DNA of 64,000 bases, taken from NCBI GenBank assembly GCA_001970955.1, contig MPUH01000017.1, positions 102,243-166,242 on the forward strand, read 5' to 3'. The notes below the pieces were generated by a model. That model was given only the letters and a program-made list of their open reading frames with translations, ran no database searches and was not told where the DNA came from. Of this stretch, positions 19,911-32,076 are shown in pieces. Position numbers and translations under genes: made by a program. How positions within the stretch are numbered: the first letter of the stretch is position 1; the number at the start of each line of letters is the position of its first letter. The DNA is from Stentor coeruleus (Eukaryota; Ciliophora; Heterotrichea; Heterotrichida; Stentoridae).

Positions 19911-22900
19911 ATGTTCACCACATTCTTGGCTTTGATAGTCCTCACAACCGCTAAATATCTCAAGTTCATAGATGTTTCAATAGTAATTTCTATTTAGTCA
20001 TCAGGCGTTTGTACTGGAACTATAAAAGTTTATGATGATTCCGATAACCAAATCTCGATTTCTCAGTTGAAAATCTGGATATATATTGTCCCAGAAGCAG
20101 TTTTAGCATCTGATAATGAATTACTCACAGATAATGGGCAGGTTACTTTTAGTGTAAGCATTGCATATGCTGGAAATTTACAGTTAATAGCCTCAACCAA
20201 AAATTATGAAAGTGCTTATAGCGATATTTTGACTAGTTCAGTAAGTTCAGGCTATGAAATGACTCTTAACCCTAGTAAAAAAACTGTTTCTGCTAATGAA
20301 AATTTCCAAATTGAAATTGGCTTGACTCAATCATCAGCAAAAGTTATCTGTAATTTCAATTTAAATGAAATTTTTGGAGCGGAAATCAGCGGAACAGTAT
20401 CAGCTAATAATGTTGAAAATAATATTAATTTGGATGTTTCACTTTCTAATTTAGGAGTGAATCAAATTATTGCTCAATGCTATTCTTCTGACTTACTAAA
20501 ATATTTTACTAAAACTGTGATAATTATAGTAAATGAATCTGATCAATACAACATCAAAATATACTGTAATCAAGAAGTAAAATATATATAGAGTTACTAT
20601 ATATCAACCTATTTCTATATTTTTGCAGATATTTATGATAGCAATAATGGTCTTGTTAGTTTATCATCATTTACTATGAGTCTTGAAGCTATCGGACCTC
20701 CTGGACTTTATGGTTTAACAAAGAACACCTTTACTGGATTTCATGGTTCTTTTGTATTCCTTTCTGTAATGAATTTAGGTATCTATCGTTTTTACGTCAG
20801 CATTTTTGATACTCATTTCGCAGTTACTTCATTGATTTATTATACATCAACAGACACTGAAAAATATGTCAAGTTATCTTTGCCAGATGTAAAAAATAAG
20901 TAGATTAATATTGGGACTGCTTTTACAGCTTCTGCAACTATTTACAAAGGATTATCAATTTCAACTGATAGTTCTTTTAGTATTTGTATATTTTTATATC
21001 CAAGCACTGCAACACTTTCAGGAAGTACTTCAGGTACAACAACAAACGGGGTTTATGATTTTAATGACTTGGTTATTACATCTACAGGGGTTTTTACTAT
21101 CATGGCAGTTTGTAGCACATGCCGTAGCGAGCTTTCAAAAACTTTTACTGTCATGGTAAACTACCTTGAAATAAATTTATCATCAGAAAATGTAATATAT
21201 ATTCAGACCTATATTATAAATTCTCCTTTGGCTATAACACTTAAAGTTTATACTGATTCAGCTTTGACACAATTAGAAACTAGTAGCCTTGTTGTATCAT
21301 TAACAATCTCAAGTAGTATTGAAACATTATATGAAAGCAATGCTTATATCAACAATGGTAAAGCCACTTTTTCAAATATAATAATTTCTGTATTAGGGAC
21401 ACATACAGCTAAAGCAAAACTTGTTAGTGCAAGCGATAAAACTAAAACAATTGAAATTATTGGATATTTCATAGTAATAGACTTTCAAAACACTATAGTA
21501 TTTTCTATATAGCCAAAAACTGTACAATCAGAATTATCAGTTACTGGAACATTATATAAAGACCAAGCACTGACTGAAAAATGTACCGACACTGGCTTGA
21601 CTATAAACTTTTCTTTAGACCCAACAGGATCTTTTTCAGGTACATCTTGTAAAACCAGTGATTCAGGTGTTGTGGTTTTCAGTGGAATGATTATATTATC
21701 AGGAGGGACTTTTAAGGTAAAGCTTTATGGGACTGAAATTGTAACAACCTTTTCACAAGAGTTTACTGTTAATGATTTATATTTGAAGATTGTGTTTACA
21801 GATGAAATTGTAAGAAATATTTAGCCAAAATATACAAATCAAAATTTTAATGTTAAAGTAGAATTGTATCTTGATAGAAATTTAATTGAAGCTTATACAG
21901 ATGGGAGTTATAATATTGAGTTTATAATTACTGAAGTGAGTAAAAATGAAATTTTCATTGAGAGTAGTGTTAATACAGCAAATGGGTTAGTCGCTTTAGG
22001 ACCTTTACTGATTAACAAACTTGGAAAATATCAGTTTTTAGCTAAGGGTGATGGATTAACAAGCTATCAATATGAAAGCAATTTACAAATTAACTGTCCA
22101 CCAGATGAATATGAATTTTCTAATCAATGCATAGTATGTCCAGATCAAAGCGCATTTAATTATACCACTGAGCAGTGTGAATGTGAGTCAGAAGGTTATA
22201 TGATAAATAACACATGCTATTTCTGTGAAGTACAAGGATCTTCTTATAGTACAACTACTGAAAGTTGTGAATGTCCAGAAAGGGATTATATTAAAGATAA
22301 TACTTGCACATCTTGTGAAATAATAAACTCAAATTATAATTCTGTATCAGAAATCTGTGAATGCGCAAATAATGAATATGTTTTAAACAACACTTGTACT
22401 CCTTGCGAAATTGTAGGGTCTTTATATAATAATGTAAGTGATCAATGCGAATGCGCTTTTAACGAATATATTGAAAATAATTCGTGTATTGAATGTGAGG
22501 TGAGTGGATCGTTTTATAACAAAACAAGTGACAAATGTGAATGCGCAAATAATGAATATGTTTTAAACAACACTTGTACTCCTTGCGAAATTGTAGGGTC
22601 TTTATATAATAAAGTAAGTGATCAATGCGAATGCGCTTTTAACGAATATATTGAAAATAATTCGTGTATTGAATGTGAGGTGAATGGATCGTTTTATAAC
22701 AAAACAAGTGACAAATGTGAATGCGCTGTAGATGAATACATCTTATCAAACACCTGCACTAAATGTCCAGTCAAAGGTTCTTTATTTAATCAAGTATCTC
22801 AAACTTGTGAATGTCCACAAGATTTTCAAGCAATAGAAAATCTTTGTCAAAACTGTGATCGATGGCTTCAAAGTTCAGAAATATCAGCTACTCTTACAGA

Positions 22901-25900
22901 TTATTTAAAGACTTTACTTCTAAGCTTTAGTGTTAGTGTTATGCCTGTTAATTGTACTTTACTTTTCTCAGATCCTATCCTTTTAAAATTAGGATTAGGT
23001 TATATTTGTACTTTTTCTTCAAACTATACATCTTTGTCTATTAAATTAGGCTATTCAAGTAACTTGAAAAATGAGCAAATTGGGTTGATTTCAGGAGTTT
23101 TGAAAGGCCAGTTAAAAAAATGTGGATATAATCTTACTGATCTAAGCGTTAATATTACATTTTCTGAACCCTTACCTAAACCTCAAGCGATAATTTTGTC
23201 GCCAAACAGTATATTTTATGAATGCCAAAATATGACTATTGATGGGAGTTTATCAAATGCAGGCTATGGGAAAACACTTTATTATAAATGGAAAATCAGC
23301 ATAAAAGGATCTTTAAGTAAAGATATTATTCAAGATTATTCAGATACTTCTTATATAACTATTTTAGGTTCAAGTCTTAGTGAGGGGGTTGCTAGTGTAG
23401 AATTGACTGTGAAAAATGAACTTAATAAAGAAAGCTCAGTAAATAAACTCATAAATATATCTAAAGCAACTTATCTTTTAGTTCAATTTGATGATAATAA
23501 GAATTATACCTGTAAACAAACCACAACTTGTCAGTTTTTCATAAAATCAATTGACTCTTGTGGTTCTTCAAGTATATATTCCTTCTCATGGTCCCTATTA
23601 TCAGATTCAAACCTCATCACTTCAGAAAAACTAAATTCTTTCTGGTCATCTCAAATATTCCCAAGTGCATTAACAATTCCATCAAAAACATTCCCAACAT
23701 CAACACTTATATTTCAAGTTATAGTAACAGATCAAAAAACACAAATTACAGGTAATCAAAATTTAACAGTAGAAATTATCCCTGATAACCCTGTACTTAT
23801 AATCCACCCATTAAGTGGAAGTGTATCAACTCTTAGTAATTCAATAATAAATGCAAGTTATAGTTACAATCCTAATGAAGATGGTTTTTTATCATATTTA
23901 TGGTATTGTTCATATCAAAATTCTGAATGCAGTTTTAATTATGAAAAAAATCATAAGTATTTTTTATTAGAAAAATATAATGCTGAAGCTAAGATTGTTG
24001 ATTATATAAATATAACACTTTTTATTAATAAAAGTTCGAAAAGGGTGTTGCAAGATGTGGTATTAGGAAGTTCATCAATGCAATTTGTCCCAAGTTTTGT
24101 TGATTGGGAAGTTCCTGAGATAGTTATAACAGAGTATTATACTGGGACTCAAAAGTTGTTAGTAGAAAAGTCGAAACCTTTAGTCCTAAGAGCTGTTTTA
24201 GAAGGAAATAGTGCTATTTCTAATCAAAACTGGGTTTTTTTAGATACGGTTGGGTATTTTCTTACACCTACAAATCAAAATGTTGTAAGTATTGATACTA
24301 GTAAGTTGATTGCTAGCTTAGAATATCAGATAAAATTTTCAGTTACTAACGATGCGAATAAAGAATGTTCTTATTTTTATAAGTTTACAATAAACACCCC
24401 ACCAACATCTGGGAGTTTTGAAGTGGTTCCTTCTTCAGGAATCGAGTTAGAGACTGAGTTTAAATTTTATGCAAGAGATTGGGAGGATTATGAAGGGAAT
24501 TATCCGCTTATGTATAGTTTTAGCTATGTTGTTGAGAATGTGAGAACTGATCTGAGCTCTACTTCACTAAGCAATTATGGAAAAGCTGTGCTTCCTTATT
24601 TAGGGAGAGATGTTGTAATGGAAGTTAAGGTATGTGATTCTTTAGATGATTGTTCTTATGCTACTAGTATGATTACCCTGAATTTAAACGAGAATTTTAA
24701 TGCAAATTCCTATTTAAAAAATCAAGAATCTATCCTAAACACAACCCTTGCTGATAACTTGCCACTTCTCCTCTTATCTCTATCTTCAAGTACCTTAAAC
24801 CGTGATTATTACATATCAAATTCATATTCTGAACCAAGTGAATCTAATCTTCAACTAATGCAGCAATCTTACACCCTAGGCCTCAGTTATCTAAATGAAT
24901 TAATCAACTTTACAACATCATCATCATCAAGTATAGACCAAAACATAGAAATTCTCAATTCATACACATATAATCCTTATATAAAATCTGATGATAATTT
25001 CAACTCTAGTTCAAAAACCATAGACTTTATCTTAAACACAACTCAAACAATTGGCTTAAACACTAATCAGACTGAAAGAGTATTAAATGTTATAAGCAAT
25101 AGTATTGAAATTGATAAAGAAACTGTGTATAATAAATCAAAAACCTTAGGGGTATTAGCTCAAACATTAGAAAATATAGGTAGTGGGTTATTAAAAAATA
25201 CTGTTGAAAATCAAAATTCTACAGTTAAAAATGGTCAAACAGTTTTAGATGTTAAAGTTGTAAATTCAGCAAAAATTGGAGGATCTGAGATTAAGTCTTC
25301 AAGCGAATCTGGAGCTTTGGCTAAATTACCAGAAGGGTTTAATGATGCTATTGGGGGTGATGTTGGGAATGTTGGTATGTCTTTTACGTTTATAGACTCT
25401 GTACCTTCTAATGTTAATTCTACACCTACTATTGTTGCTTTTACTGTATTTTCTACTGAAAACAATAAACCGCTTAAAGTTAATTTAAAAACTCAAGATA
25501 TCCAGATTAAAATCCCAATTTATAATGCGACAACAATTACTAAACCTGCATGTTTTTATTTAGATGAAACTACTTCTAAATGGAGTAATAAAGGATGTAA
25601 AGTTATTGATTTCAAATCCAATTATATCCTCTGCTCCTGTAATCATTTATCCTTTTTCTCTGCTGGGGAGGGAGATATCAATTCAGGTTTTACCCCAAAT
25701 TCTAACATCGGCGATACAGTAGATTTCAATTCCCTAAAAAGCATAAACCCATCTAGTGCTGCAGGTTTTTACTTTGTAGGTGTTGTTATATTTTTTTATA
25801 TAATCATAAGTATTATCGCATATCGTAAAGATAAAAAAGATATTGAATCATATCTTGATACTATAAAAAGTAAACAATCATCAGATGTAACAAGTAGAAC

Positions 25901-26708
25901 AGAAGTTAATAATACAATAATGGATAATTATATTACTGTTATAACACCTGATTCAATTAATACAACTAAAGATTCTAATAATTCTCCTGGGCTTAAAAGG
26001 CAAATAACTCTAAGTCAAAATGCTGTTGAACATGATCTGGCTCTTGATGAAATACAACAGGCAATACGTACTAATGAATCTGAAAATCCTGTTGTTGGGT
26101 TTAAAATAGTTTTACAAAAACATAAACTTTTAAGTGTGTTCTTTTTATATACCCCTGAACAAAGCAGACTTATAAGGGGAACTAGGATTTTTGTTGTATT
26201 TTTAGGGCAGATGTTTTTTATTGGTCTTTTTTATAATGGTGATAAAACTGAATCTTCAAGTTTTAGTGATAAAATATTGAGTTATTCTTTTAGAGATTTT
26301 ATGGTTATGCTTTATTCGAATATAATTATGCTTGTTGTGGATATGATTATTGGATATCTTTTAAAAGATAAAGAATTAAAGAGTGGATTAAATTTAGATG
26401 ATGCTTTAAAAGTTATAAAAAGAAATAAAATTGTGAAAATTTTTGGTTTAATTTTTTGCTGGATTGTTATGATTGTGTATTGTTGGAGTATTGGTATGTT
26501 TGCTTTGAAATTAACTCAAGGGACTAGTCATATGTGGCTTTTTAATACTGGAATTAGTTTTATAGTTGATTTGTGTTTCACGTCGATTATTAAACTTTTG
26601 TTTTATGCTTATGTTGTTGCTAAGATTTTAAAATATTATCAGGATTGGAAAGAAAGTAAGGAATTGGAAAGGAGAGCATCTTTTGATTCGGAAGACCTTG
26701 CTAAATAA
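19911..26708 (+). CDS. Polycystin-like GPS receptor with Ig-like domains, Cys-rich repeats and five TM helices
   Basis: The coding sequence is join(19911..19982,19998..20576,20592..20888,20904..21191,21207..21497,21513..21809,21825..26708), 2235 residues. A signal peptide (MFTTFLALIVLTTAKYL) precedes seven tandem Ig-like domains of about 97 residues up to about 697. Cys-rich repeats follow (about 697-953; pattern C-x2-C-x3-GSxYN...CEC). Next is a long REJ/PKD-like ectodomain (about 953-1870), then a GPS site CSCNHLSFF near 1877. TM1 is at about 1920 and four more at about 2062-2210. GPS proteins of the polycystin-1/REJ group self-cleave at His-Leu^Ser/Thr and sit in ciliary or plasma membranes. 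I see no PLAT domain and fewer TM helices than polycystin-1. The six introns, all in the N-terminal part, are 15 nt and phase 0. Sensing of ligands or membrane mechanics is inferred. Confidence 0.88.
19983..19997 (+). other. 15-nt intron 1 of the GPS receptor gene
   Basis: GTAATTTCTATTTAG, phase 0, ends in an in-frame TAG. Identical in sequence to the intron at 62276. Separates the signal-peptide exon from the first Ig-like domain. Confidence 0.88.
20577..20591 (+). other. 15-nt intron 2 of the GPS receptor gene
   Basis: GTAAAATATATATAG, phase 0, in-frame TAG, at an Ig-like domain boundary. Confidence 0.88.
20889..20903 (+). other. 15-nt intron 3 of the GPS receptor gene
   Basis: GTAAAAAATAAGTAG, phase 0, in-frame stops, at an Ig-like domain boundary. 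Confidence 0.88.
21192..21206 (+). other. Cryptic 15-nt intron 4 of the GPS receptor gene (no stop)
   Basis: GTAATATATATTCAG, phase 0, CAG end, A at position 10. It has no stop and does not shift the frame, so a plain ORF reads through it. Aligning the tandem domains shows five extra residues exactly here, at the position where sister domains have an intron; removal makes the domain starts line up (TYIINSPLAITLKVY with PKTVQSELSVTGTLY). Confidence 0.75.
21498..21512 (+). other. 15-nt intron 5 of the GPS receptor gene
   Basis: GTATTTTCTATATAG, phase 0, in-frame TAG, at an Ig-like domain boundary. Confidence 0.88.
21810..21824 (+). other. 15-nt intron 6 of the GPS receptor gene
   Basis: GTAAGAAATATTTAG, phase 0, in-frame TAG, at the last Ig-like domain boundary. 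Confidence 0.88.
22356..22715 (+). repeat. 180-nt near-perfect tandem duplication within the Cys-rich region
   Basis: Two adjacent 180-nt units (22356-22535 and 22536-22715) differ by eye at two bases, one giving Asn to Lys and the other Ser to Asn. Each unit encodes 60 residues, that is two 30-residue Cys-rich repeats. Flanking repeats are far more diverged, so this is a recent duplication. Confidence 0.92.
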
Positions 26709-26854
26709 AGGGATTTAGTTTAGATAATAGTTTAAATTAGTTTTAAATTTAGATATTTATTGTTAAACTTTTATAGATTCATATTATAATTATGGAATAT
26801 TAATTTATTATTATATACAAAAGAGTGAATTGTAAGGGTAATGAGGAAATTATT
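26709..26854. other. 3' flank of the GPS receptor gene
   Basis: Short AT-rich spacer between the receptor stop codon and its decayed 3' copy. Confidence 0.4.
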
Positions 26855-27230
26855 TTTAAAGGGTTTTTTTATAGTTATGGAAAAGTCTTCAAGTTTTGTT
26901 AATAAAATATTCAGTTATTTTTAAGAAATATTTTGGTCATTATTTATTAGAATATGATTATGTTTATTATAGATATTATCGCTTAGTATGTTTATAAGAT
27001 AAATAATTAAAGAGTAAGATAGTGCTAGAAGATACTTTAATAATTATTAAAAGAAATCAAACTTGTGAAAACTGTTGCCTTGTCAATTATAAAACTTATT
27101 GATTATGTTTTTGCTATTAGGTATTTGAATCTTTTGAGTAATGGAAGGAAAAGTAGGATCTGAAAATGATAGAATCTTTTTATTAAGAAAATCTGCTAGA
27201 AGTAGAAGGTTTTAGTTTAGCTATTAGCTT
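26855..27230 (+). pseudogene. Decayed tandem copy of the receptor gene 3' end
   Basis: This segment aligns by eye to 26225-26735 of the receptor gene. Shared phrases include TCTTCAAGTTTTG, AATATGATTATG, AATTAAAGAGT and, past the parental stop, TTTTAGTTTAG against ATTTAGTTTAG. The part encoding TM4 and most of TM5 is deleted (about 130 nt), and stops and frameshifts are numerous. Because the match continues beyond the stop codon, the copy arose by DNA duplication of the gene end and flank. No function expected. Confidence 0.7.
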
Positions 27231-27586
27231 AAGATTTTTGGAAATTTTAAATTTCAGGTTTAAGTTTATGCTTTAATAACAAATATACATAAAAATCCTA
27301 GTATAAGTAATGTATAAATTCATAACCAAAAATTATAAAAAACCTAACCATTTGCCATATCAAACTTATCCCAAACCCTATTTCTACCTAATTCCCGATA
27401 TCATCTCAAACAAAATCTATTCTTTACCGAATCTCAAAAACCAAAACCACAAAATTCTTCAATTCAAATCTTAATCCACACATTCAAACTAAACTTCTCT
27501 AATCCACGTTAAATCTCAATTTAATTTCAAAATATATACTTCCAAAAATCTTATTATCATAAAAACCAATAATTTCAACATAAGCA
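27231..27586. other. Non-coding region
   Basis: AT-rich; C/A-rich towards the right, matching the 3' flank of the minus-strand gene that follows. No gene seen. Confidence 0.4.
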
Positions 27587-27982
27587 TTAGCTTAAATAAA
27601 AAGCATCCTTTTCACCAAAAGATATTTCTTGGCGTTTCTCTCTAGCAACTAAAAACCTTGGAGTGTCTAATCTTTCATTTTCTTTAATCGTACCTTTTGG
27701 ACTTCTACTATGATACCTATAAAACTTTTCTTTAGTCTTTAAGTATTTTTCGCTACTGATTTTTTCAAGCTCCAACTGTGTTTTTTGGATTATCGTAGGG
27801 AAAGCTATACGATTGATTGGAGGTTTGATTGTATTCTTATTACGATAAACCAATGGTTTCAATGTTCCCAGAGCTAAGATATCTTTGAATGGGTCATCAA
27901 AATGAGATACTGGAGCTGGGGAGTTTCTTGTTGAAGAGGATTTATGTGTAATACAAGGTAAATGACTGAATGTTTGCTTCAT
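27587..27982 (-). CDS. Small basic protein of unknown function
   Basis: A 131-residue, basic, Ser/Pro/Lys-rich protein with no signal peptide, TM helix or known domain. It has scattered Pro motifs (NSPAPVSHFDDPF, KPPINRIAF) and a helical middle (QLELEKISSEKYLKTKEKF). This composition is common in ciliate microtubule-associated or cortical proteins, but no repeat is clear enough to name a family. ATG at 27982, stop TAA. The codons look like those of neighbouring genes, which supports it being real. Confidence 0.6.
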   Translation of the reverse strand: MKQTFSHLPCITHKSSSTRNSPAPVSHFDDPFKDILALGTLKPLVYRNKNTIKPPINRIAFPTIIQKTQLELEKISSEKYLKTKEKFYRYHSRSPKGTIKENERLDTPRFLVAREKRQEISFGEKDAFYLS

Positions 27983-29270
27983 ATTAATTAGTGGTAGAAT
28001 AAAAATAGAATTTTAGGTTTGATAAGTTAGCTTTAAAAATATTAGTTTAAAGAGAAATATTAAGAAAAAGGATAAGAAATAGGTTTAAGGTATTAGGGAA
28101 ATGGGTTTATCGATTGTGAAAGAATTGATTTGATGCTAGGGTGTTAAAGATAAATTTTGGTTAAAAGGTATTTTTTTAGACTTAGAAGGGTTGGATCATG
28201 GTATAAAGGTTTAGCTTTTGGAATTTTTTTGAGCTTGATAAAGGAACCTCAAATTCTTTTTAAGGGAATTGTAGTTGAAGTGCCTTCTAAAACACACTAT
28301 TTAGCAATTTCTGTCTAGTCTTTTATCTCATCTCTTCTTAAATTTTATATAAAACCTCAAATGGTGTTGGAACTAAAATCTTTTGCCTACAAAAAATTCT
28401 CTTGATTAATTACGGATAAGATAATCAAGCCTAGATAATGTGTGTCTAATAAAGTTTACCTATTTCAATAACCTAAAGCCTATAAGTATTGAAAGAATTC
28501 TTATGTCTAAACCTTTACTTATATAATAGCTTGATGAAGTAGAACAGAAATAGATCTTAAAAATATTAAGAAAAATTTTAGTAATCGTTTTTAAGAGAAT
28601 ATGATAAACTAGCAAATATAAACAGTTTTATGCTTATTTGTAGTGTTCAATATTGGCAATATCTAATAAATAAGCTCAGAAAATATTTATTATTAAATAT
28701 GGGTTTTATAAAGTTTATAATCAATTTTGGTAATTGTGATAATTTTGATATAAAAACAAGAATTTTAGGTTGATAAAACTTGTGAATATATTTTGGATTT
28801 TCGAGAAAAGAAATATCTTTTAATCATGAAGTAAAAGAAAATGGAGTTTTTAATTCTCGAATATACTTATTATAAGAATTAGCTAAAAGCTGATTTTAAT
28901 GTTGAAATATATAAATTTATGATGAAATTGTGTTTGAATAAAGTTCATAAATGTTTTATTGTATTTAAACTATTAAAAAATTTTACTATACGCACAAAAA
29001 AAGAAATTTATATTTGATATAAAAGAAGTTTTAGAAACTAATTTGTTAAAGATTTATAGTATTTAGATTTTATTCTATATTTCATTTAATATTTTGCAGG
29101 ATCATTTCATTTACAATAATTTTAAGTTTTTATATCTATTATTAGCTTCATCATCTTGTTCGAAATTTTCTTCAGTAGTTTTTATTCTAATCTATTTCAT
29201 TCTAAATTTATTTTCAAAATTGGGTAAACTATTATATATAAAGATAATAGAATAAAAATATTATATAGAA
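27983..29270. other. Gene-poor region with possible coding debris
   Basis: No intact gene in 1.3 kb. Near 29110-29230 the minus strand reads as short coding-like blocks (TTEENFEQDDEANNRY) between stops, probably the former C-terminus of the broken TPR gene that follows. Confidence 0.4.
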
Positions 29271-30943
29271 TTAAATCATGCTGCATATAACTTGAAATTT
29301 TTCTTTTGTCCTATTTGGTTGTTGAACTATCTCAGGTTGAGAATTACTATTTACTATAGTTTCAGCTAATTCCAAATTCATTTTAGCTTTACCGATTTTA
29401 AGTAAATTCATGCTTATTTTAGCTGAAAGCAGATAATCATCAGCCAATTTTTTCCTAACGTTAATACATTTTTCATTTATCTCAAGGGCCTGCTCGAAGT
29501 CATCAATAATAACTTTAAATTTTACCAAAAACGAGTAAAGCTCAGCAGATTTTTCGCTATCAGGAAGTATATGCATTAGCCCAATAAATTCATTTACTAA
29601 AGGGTCTAAAAAATCAGGATTGCTAACTTTTAAACCTTATTTGAAAATAATAATATAATACAAGTCTATGAGAATGATAAAGAACTAATCTATCTAGCTT
29701 CTGGAATTAACCTAAGCATGGAATTCATTTTGAACTAAGGTATATTATAATATCCTTTTATCCAAAGATATATATTTTTACCTTATTTTTGATTTATTGA
29801 AAACTTTGGTAGATTTTAAAACCATGTCTTTTTTCTAAGGTAGAGTGAATATGCCTATTAGATATTCTGATAGGAAATTTACAAGATTATGTGGCCTAAG
29901 GACTGGGGGAATCTGAGAGGACTTGCTGAATTATCAATAGTCTTATCTTAGAAAATAATTTGCTTTGTAAACCAGGTTGATATTGAGTCGATAAAAGATG
30001 TTTATCAATTCAAAACATTTCTGGTAGTAAACAATCAAGCCCAAAAACCGGGACGACCTCATGCCAGTTTGTAAGGCATTTACAAAAGCGTGGTAAATCA
30101 TCTTGATTTAATCTAAAACCTTGTTGGCACATAGAAAACAAATAATCAAGCCTTTTATTCTCATCATTAAGCTTTTTAGCTGCTTCATTTCCATCCATAA
30201 TAATTTCTAACACCCTAACACCCAGTTCTCCCAATTCCAACTGCTGGTTATAGTTTCTTTTACATATCCTCATCTTTAATCCCATAGCTTTATCCCCATT
30301 CTCCCTATCTAACAACTTTAATACTTCTCCATAGCCCTCTCTAGACTTATCAAAAAATCCTTTCATATCATTAGCAATACCCAAATTTCAAGACAACAAA
30401 CCAAATCAATTTTATTTTCAACACTTCCTTTAACTAAATCCACAGCTTTTTATGAATATTTCATAGTAGCATCAGAGTCTCCTATTCTTATTTTAATCCA
30501 AGCCAAAAAATTCCAATCTAAAGCTTTTTCGCTATCCTTGGAATATTGAATAAAAGGTATAAAATTTTATTAAACAAAATCAGCTTGTTTAAGATTGTTT
30601 ATAGAGAAAAAAAATTCCCAATATTGTTGTAGAGGATAAGAATTTCTTGTAAGTTTTGATCTGGGATTGATATAATTTGTGATAAACTTTCTGATAAATA
30701 TTTTGAAGCTTCTTCAGAATGTCCTTCATTTATTAAATACTCAGATATTGTATTGAGAATTGTAACTATTTTAATTGGGTTTAGTTTGAATATTTCATAC
30801 GCTAGGGTTTTAGCTTTTTGAAACTCTTCTTGGGCTTCTGTAAAACCTGTTGTGTAGAGAAGGGATTTTATACCTTTGTGGATATGAATTTTAAGTTTCT
30901 GGTCAGGAAGCAGAGATGTGTATGTCTGGTTCATGAATCGCAC
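29271..30943 (-). pseudogene. Broken TPR-repeat protein gene
   Basis: Three consecutive minus-strand frames (30599-30943, 30010-30384 and 29271-29576) encode TPR-like helices, for example AQEEFQKAKTLAYEIF, EASKYLSESLSQI and FEQALEINEKCINVRKKL. Between the first two, the sequence keeps coding character (DSEKALDWNFLAWIKIRIGD) but holds stops, including TAATAA, and frameshifts. None of the breaks can be repaired by a 15- or 16-nt GT-AG unit that I could find. It therefore looks like one gene of about 550 codons inactivated by several lesions. A longer intron structure cannot be fully excluded without transcripts. Confidence 0.65.
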
Positions 30944-32076
30944 AAGGATAAGATTGGATTTTAAATAAGACTTAAAATCATTTGGGTTTGTAATATTAAT
31001 TGATTTAGATTAGTTATCAAAAGAATTAGAAGTATTATTTTGGATTGAGTGATTATTTACTGACGCCTTGAAACAAAAGATTTCATAAGCATTCAAGCTA
31101 TAAAATTTATACTACAAACATCATCAAAGATTTAATATTAAAAAAGGCTGTTAAGTTGTACAATAATACATATAAGCGATCAGAATATATATTATCAGAT
31201 GACATAATCTTAAATTCCTATTTGAAGAATATACATAGCTTTAACCTAAAATTTCAAGTTACTTAGTTTAAAAAATATATACACTATTTTATTATACCAT
31301 AAATTATTAATCAAATCAAATAATCTAAAAAATCCTTTTATATTTACTACTAAATTGCCTTATAATATAATTAATCATGTTCACAGATTTTATATATAAC
31401 TTAGGGTTTTTCAAATATAAATTCCAATATAACTAACATCCTAGAAATTTCCTTAGTTATTTTCAATTTAGAAATCTTCATGATTTTCACCATCATGCAT
31501 AAGATCTAGTTTCCTTTTAAATTGTCTTTTCATAAGCTTTATTATTTTTCTTTTCATTAGTTTTATTTTTTTTATCAAATATCACTGAGATAATGCTTTC
31601 TGTTGTCTTCCTATTCAATTTCGGGTCTCTTTATTATTTTATGGAAAATTAACTATATAAGTCTTTTAACTTTATGTCTTTCATTTCTCTTTATAATTAT
31701 TTAAGTTAAAAGGTATTATGATGTTAGAATATCCTTTAGATGATTCTGTATTGGAATATCCAATTTTTCTAGAGATGGATTATATTTTTTTTAAGGTTAG
31801 GATTTTATATAAACTTATACTAATTTTTATGATCTAATTATTATTATTAGTTATTGAACAGGCTATTCATTCATGCTGTTATAAGGCTACCCTTTATCAA
31901 AAATATGACAATTTATTTCTTATAGTTTGGTAAGATTTCAAAGCCATTTTATTCCGTAAATCTTTCCATTACTCATAATGACGTATTTTGCTAGAATACC
32001 CTTTTGGGTTAAATAAAATTAGTTCATTAGTGTATTTTTATTAAAACGACTACATACTAATGGAATATAAAGCATA
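30944..32076. other. Gene-poor region upstream of the ABC transporter
   Basis: AT-rich, with no intact gene. Near 31470-31600 the minus strand shows a short basic coding-like block (KLMKRKIIKLMKRQFKRKL) ending in a stop, possibly another relic. No promoter motif recognised before the ATG at 32077. Confidence 0.4.
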
